Assembly: GCA_024138025.1 (NCBI GenBank)
Contig: JAMXBD010001259.1
Location: 1-64,000, forward strand
Direction: 5' to 3'
Length of the DNA: 64,000 nucleotides
Source: Combretum micranthum
Taxonomy: Eukaryota > Streptophyta > Magnoliopsida > Myrtales > Combretaceae
Part shown: in pieces, positions 59,931 through 64,000 of the stretch
Position numbering within the stretch: the first letter of the stretch is position 1
Layout of the letters: every line of letters begins with the position of its first letter
Translations under genes and position numbers: made by a program
Notes under the pieces: generated by a model
Told to the model about the DNA's origin: nothing
What the model saw: only the letters and a program-made list of their open reading frames with translations
Databases searched by the model: none

Positions 59931-60627
59931 TTTCTACTTATTAAAGCATACTTTAATATCTATTTATCTTTAATCTCAATACATGTTTTGTTTTCAACTC
60001 AAATAGAACTTTCTTTATATTACCAATTTATCAAACTATGAGGGTCATCTTTATTAATCTAAAGTGTTCTCATATAAACTAGATTCATTCCATACTATGA
60101 GTGGTTATAAAAATAAATAAATAATAATAATTCGCTATTTCTGGATTTTAAAAGACAAAAAATCAACATACAAAGAGCTTCTCGGCCGGTTGCACAGTAT
60201 GATTAGACGTTATGCAACAAAGAATTATACAACCTGAATAAATGCCCCATTGTACTAGCTCACGCTAACGTAGGATGTATAAAGTATGAGAATTTAAATC
60301 ACGGGCTGATAAAGAAAAATACAAAGAAACCAAACATTTATTTTACCTAGCAAATTAATCAACAAATTTTACAACCATATTGAAGAACATTACACTCCAA
60401 TCAAATTACCCCTCATATATCATATAATTACGTCTAACTACACCTGTTTAATTTCAACAAATACTTTTGCAACATTGAAATTAAACCATGATTAAAGTTA
60501 TTGCGATAGAAAGGAAAAAAAAAGGAAGGAAACGGAAAAAAAAAAAAAAAAACCGATATGGACGAAACAAGATTAGAACATATATATACTTTCCTTTTTG
60601 TAAAATCATGCTTTAATATGATGATGA
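59931..60627 (-). other. 3' flank / UTR of the IDD gene
   Basis: This is the sequence just past the IDD stop codon (60628). The part 60060-60627 is shared with the downstream duplicate, so it was included in the duplication. A poly-A/G-rich run lies near 60515-60552. A transcript end cannot be fixed from sequence alone. Confidence 0.6.
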
Positions 60628-61415
60628 TCATCCACTTCGATCGCCGGCTTCGGTTATGGCGGACGACATGTAGCTGAAAGCCAAGGAGGAATTCTCATCA
60701 GGAGGCTGCAGCAGGAGTATTGCATCTTTGGACTGCAATTGCTGTTTGCAGGAATGACAAGTGATTTGAAGGATTGTTGCATTGATTTGTTTCCTTGCTT
60801 GCTCTTTCAATGCATGTGCTTTGTCAAGCTCAGCTTGTGCTTGTTGCCTTATCTTCTTCGCATTCGCAAACTCCCTTTCGGCTTGTTCGATTTGCAGTCT
60901 CGCTTGTTTCCTCGCCTCCTCGCGTAGGCTTTCTCCAACATAGCCACTCTCAGTTGCTCCTTAGCCAGTTCCTTCAATTCGACGCTTCGTCTTTAGACAA
61001 CGCCACCGCACCGTCTGGCCTCTTGGAGTCGTTGTTGACGTTTTTTGTTTCGTTGCATGAACCGATGGAAAGGCGAAGACCGGTTGTCGGGTTATTTTGA
61101 TCATCCAATCTCTTGGGTTGGGAAGTTGGAGTGGAAAGTTGGAGTTCTAAGTTGTGATGACAATCTCCGTTTGGTGTAGAAGTAGGGGTGGTGATATCTG
61201 GAGGTGGGCTTAAGAAGACGGTGCTCTTATTATGAGGTTTTGGTAAAATTAAGGTTGGCCATGGAGATACGACATTATTGATGTTGTTGGTGTCGCTTGA
61301 AGGATCACTAGGGCTTGAAGCTGTTCTAGACAAGCATGGTGGCTGCATGTTTTGTGAATCTGACCTCAAACGCCCCATATGGCATGCGTCCTGATGCTCA
61401 ATGAAGCTCTCAACC
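60628..61415 (-). CDS. IDD15-like: Last IDD exon with two apparent frameshifts
   Basis: The exon starts after TTGTATTAG (acceptor at 61416) with VESFIEHQDACHMGR, finishing finger 4. A long Ser/Pro/Asn-rich variable region follows (PPCLSRTASSPSDPSSD, HNLELQLSTPTSQP, GLRLSIGSCNE). At ALSKDEAS the frame runs to a stop near 60974. The conserved coiled-coil helix continues in another frame (LKELAKEQLRVAMLEKAYA), and after another shift near 60930 in a third (EFANAKKIRQQAQAELDKA, KEQARKQINATILQITCHSC), ending LAFSYMSSAITEAGDRSG at 60628. Each shift is one base short in a short homopolymer. Past the breaks the residues still match the family closely. Confidence 0.88.
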
Positions 61416-63915
61416 CTAATACAAGAATAAAAATGGGGGGAAAAAAATTAACAGAAACTAGACAATAGCATACATTATCTTTACGAGATCGATGCTATGA
61501 TTTTTTTTAATAGCTTATTTTATTTTGCGGTTTCATAAAATAAAATAATACAAAAAAAGAAAAAGTAAATAATAATATTCAAACAAATAGCTAATGACTT
61601 CATAAGCCATTGACATTAGTCCTGCATTTGAAATGAGAGATGTTAGCTAGGTTTGAATCTTTCTCCCATTGTAATCACTCGAAGAAAGAAATATTTGCAT
61701 GCATAATAGTTTGTTATAGTTGATAGTTTTTGGAAATCTACCACTTTTGTTTTTGTAAAAATTGAGTATTAAAAATTTACAAGCACTTATTAACTGCCAC
61801 TAATCAGTCTACCACATTGTGTAGTCATCTCAAATTGTTGTTTGACCCACTCTTCATTAGCTAAACAGACAAAGTGCTTTAATTACTTGCATTGTCTTCA
61901 TTACGTGTGTTGTAGAGAGAAGATTGTGTGAGCAAAGCAATTTCCAAAGCCCAAAAGTACGCAGACATTATTCTTTTAGCCAGTTTCTAGGTATAGGCCT
62001 ACCAGAAAAGTTAACACTCATATTTAATTAAATACTACTGTTCAAATGGTTGAAAATTTAATTGGTGTCTTAATCAATGAAGATCAGCTCGTAGCAGTAA
62101 TAATAAGCCAAATGGAAGTATAGCTCGAAACTAATAATAGTTTATTAGTTGAAACTGATAGCAATGGTGCAGTCTAGCTATATAATAATGGAAAACATCA
62201 ATGGGTCAAGAACTAATTAATATTTTAAAAAATTTCTATTTCCTCATCCTTTTCATCTAAATTATCTAATTGGTGAAAAAAATAAAATATTTTTTTTCCT
62301 TTAATATTTTAAAGGGGTGTTAGGAAAGTACCTGTTAAACAAGGGTAGGGTATTTAAGAGATGTAGATGGAGGGAAATAATATATTAATTAGCAAAATGA
62401 GGAATTCCATGTTATGATCTTCCTCAATTTCAAAAAATGGTGGCTAATCATTTGAGATTCTCCAGTCTTATCAACCTCCTGTGGTATATTAAATTATAAA
62501 ATTACAGTTAACTGACAAAACTAAAACCAAATTATAAAAAAAAAAAAACGAATAAAAGAAAAGAAAAATTAGTCACGTACAAAAGCAACGAAAAATTTTC
62601 AGACATAAAGACAACAATATAAAGCAACACATGACTATGGCTTTTAGTCTCTGAGCATGGGGATTCCTTGCTAATCGAGGACACTTGCATATATAAGTTT
62701 AACGTAATACTGTTAGAAAACAGTTGTATCTGTAATGGGGATCGAAATTTCAAGGTTTGTGCATCGGTCAATTCAATATTATGATCCAGTACATATACTA
62801 GATAGTAGTTCTGATCTCTTTCACCTTTTTCTCTTGTGAATAGGAACAAAGTTAACCAAAAAGGGGACTGAGCGGAAACTAAATGGCTCAATGCACAGTG
62901 TCAATAGTGACTTTCCCATGGAAGGAAAGCGGGGAGGAAAAAGAACCAAAAAAAAAAAAAAAAAAAGAATCAAAGAGAGACTGACCAAATTAAAGCATCT
63001 TTTTTTCCTTTTTAACTTTCTTAGTCCTTTAGAAACAAAAGCAAGTGCCTTTCATTAATAACTTTCATAAATAGAATGTTGCCATTGGTATTAGAGCCAA
63101 AAATCTCCCAATTTATAGCTTTAATTTTTTTTATAATCCAATTGTTGAATCTTAGTATCGTCAACAACATAATTATATATATATATATAGTCAAATATAA
63201 GCTTGGTTTACTGAGAAATGCCCATTTGCAGTCAAGACTCAAGAATAATAATTAAAAGAAATTCGCATGTGAAAATATTTATAAACACTGAATTAGTTAT
63301 TTGACATGGTGGGCAAAGAACATAATTTTTAATTGATCTTACTGCCATTTCCAGTGATTCCAATAACTTAAATTTACACTTGAATGATAAAATAAAAAAA
63401 TTAAGGTGAATTGAAATTTGGAAGACTCAACTAATAAAAAACCTCTTTATTATTATTATGAAAATGAAAAATGGTGATTAAATGATGATTCAATCGAGTA
63501 ATATCAATTACTTACCTTGAGAAAACACGACCACAATCACAGGAATGACCTCTGGTGCCACAAGTCTTGAGATGTGCCTTATAATCCGATTGAACAGCAT
63601 AACCCTTGGAGCACTTCTCACAAACCCATTGTTTATGGTTACTATGCTTCCTCCTGAAATGCTTCTTTATGCCAACAAGATCCCCTAGAGCGTGGCAGGG
63701 ATCGTGGTGGAGACAACTGGGCTCGGGGCACACGAACACCCGCTTCCGCGCGATCGGTGTCTCCCTCTTCAAGAGCTTCCACGGCACCTTGTGCCGGCGG
63801 CGATGCATCTGTAGGTTTTGATCCCTTTGGAAACCTTGGTTGCAGATCTCGCACACGTAACGATCCGATTCCAGCAGCGTTTTTGGTGATAGCGAAACCA
63901 CTTCCGCATCCGGAT
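60628..63915 (-). CDS. IDD15-like: IDD14/15/16 (SGR5)-type C2H2 zinc-finger transcription factor, 5' end missing
   Basis: IDD proteins are plant-specific nuclear transcription factors. Members IDD14, IDD15/SGR5 and IDD16 act in shoot gravitropism, auxin-related organ form and starch-related control in Arabidopsis. Two exons are visible: 63516-63915 (four-finger ID domain) and 60628-61415 (rest of finger four and C-terminal part). They join in phase, as AG from exon one plus G from the next give Arg in the conserved FSRVESFIEHQD. The first exon lies right of the window. The subgroup is set by DPDAEVVSLSPKTLLESDRY and by the C-terminal ITCHSCKQQ and FSYMSSAITE motifs. Two one-base deletions near 60982 and 60930 break the last exon, so the gene is either misassembled or inactivated. 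The ID domain itself is intact. Confidence 0.9.
61416..63515 (-). other. Intron of the IDD gene
   Basis: A 2.1-kb GT-AG intron inside finger 4, between the Ser-Arg and Val-Glu codons. It is AT-rich with T- and A-runs (for example 62949-62966) and a (TA) run near 63174-63189. The open frame at 62532-62891 within it has no recognisable domain. Confidence 0.88.
63516..63915 (-). CDS. IDD15-like: IDD exon with zinc fingers 1-3 and most of finger 4
   Basis: The exon starts after an acceptor (TTTTTTTAAAG) at 63916 and ends with a donor GTAAGTAA at 63515. Finger 1 is VCEICNQGFQRDQNLQMH with RRRH (Cys22, Cys25, His38, His42 counting from the first Asp). Finger 2 is FVCPEPSCLHHDPCHALG through KKHFRRKH. 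Finger 3 is WVCEKCSKGYAVQSDYKAH with KTC, the C2HC type. Finger 4 begins HSCDCGRVFSR and is completed in the next exon. Basic stretches HRRRHK and KKHFRRKH are likely nuclear localisation signals. Residues are close to the family consensus. The longer open frame up to 63952 runs into intron and should not be used. Confidence 0.95.
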
Positions 63916-64000
63916 CTTTAAAAAAATAAGAAATAACAACAACCGAAAACATCGTAAGTCATATTAGATCAACTAGTAGTTACTAAAAAATAATCATGAA
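63916..64000 (-). other. Upstream intron of the IDD gene, cut by the window edge
   Basis: This precedes the DPDAEVVSL exon. The acceptor is a pyrimidine run followed by AAAG. The first exon is beyond 64000. Confidence 0.7.

Noticed and set aside
60795..61100. Plus-strand open frames over the IDD last exon
   Set aside because: Antisense shadows; the minus strand carries the conserved IDD C-terminus.
62532..62891. 119-codon frame inside the IDD intron
   Set aside because: No domain, low complexity at its end, and it lies between a good donor and a good acceptor.
63606..63854. Frames overlapping the IDD finger exon in other phases
   Set aside because: The zinc-finger frame is unambiguous; these are out-of-frame readings.

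Overview
The window looks like a gene-poor, AT-rich stretch of a flowering-plant (probably eudicot) nuclear chromosome. The evidence is a plant-specific INDETERMINATE DOMAIN (IDD) zinc-finger gene with GT-AG introns, several plant transposon types (Tekay-like Ty3/gypsy chromoviruses, a CACTA element, a hAT-type element, a Mutator-like long-TIR element, a SIRE-like copia LTR) and deep nesting of these. I cannot name the species. No tRNA, rRNA, CRISPR or prokaryotic-type genes were seen.

Layout. From 1 to about 42.9 kb is a nest of Ty3/gypsy elements. The best preserved is a 10.5-kb element on the minus strand (2691-13212) with two almost identical 2.8-kb LTRs, a PBS matching initiator tRNA-Met, a polypurine tract and a gag-protease-RT-RNaseH-integrase-chromodomain frame broken by three small frameshifts. 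It sits inside an older plus-strand LTR that appears to run from 1163 to 17622, and that LTR also holds a 1869-bp CACTA element (13510-15378) with an AAT target duplication. Further right are LTR pieces in both orientations (19.56-22.88 kb), a plus-strand gag relic (26.1-26.6 kb), a second, decayed minus-strand chromovirus (26606 to about 39007) whose 3' LTR is split by a 3.3-kb solo LTR with a perfect TACTT duplication, and an inverted LTR copy (39008-42919) where the normal 5' LTR should be.

From 43 to 57 kb are smaller elements: a foldback element (43101-43386), a long-TIR Mutator-like candidate containing a 42-base poly-C run (43411-44739), a SIRE-like copia solo LTR (about 46.86-48.23 kb), a 299-bp tandem duplication (50.4-51.0 kb), and a candidate non-autonomous LTR element (51808-56594) with a hAT-type element (53913-54838, TSD TAAAGAGC) nested inside it.

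The only host protein gene is at the right end on the minus strand: an IDD14/15/16 (SGR5)-type transcription factor gene, entering from beyond the right edge. One zinc-finger exon is at 63516-63915 and the last exon at 60628-61415. The last exon has two apparent one-base deletions in its conserved C-terminal part. Just downstream (59.1-59.93 kb) is a decayed tandem copy of the 3' end of the same gene. The frameshifts in the young retroelement and in this gene fall mostly in short homopolymers, so assembly error must be weighed against real gene decay.
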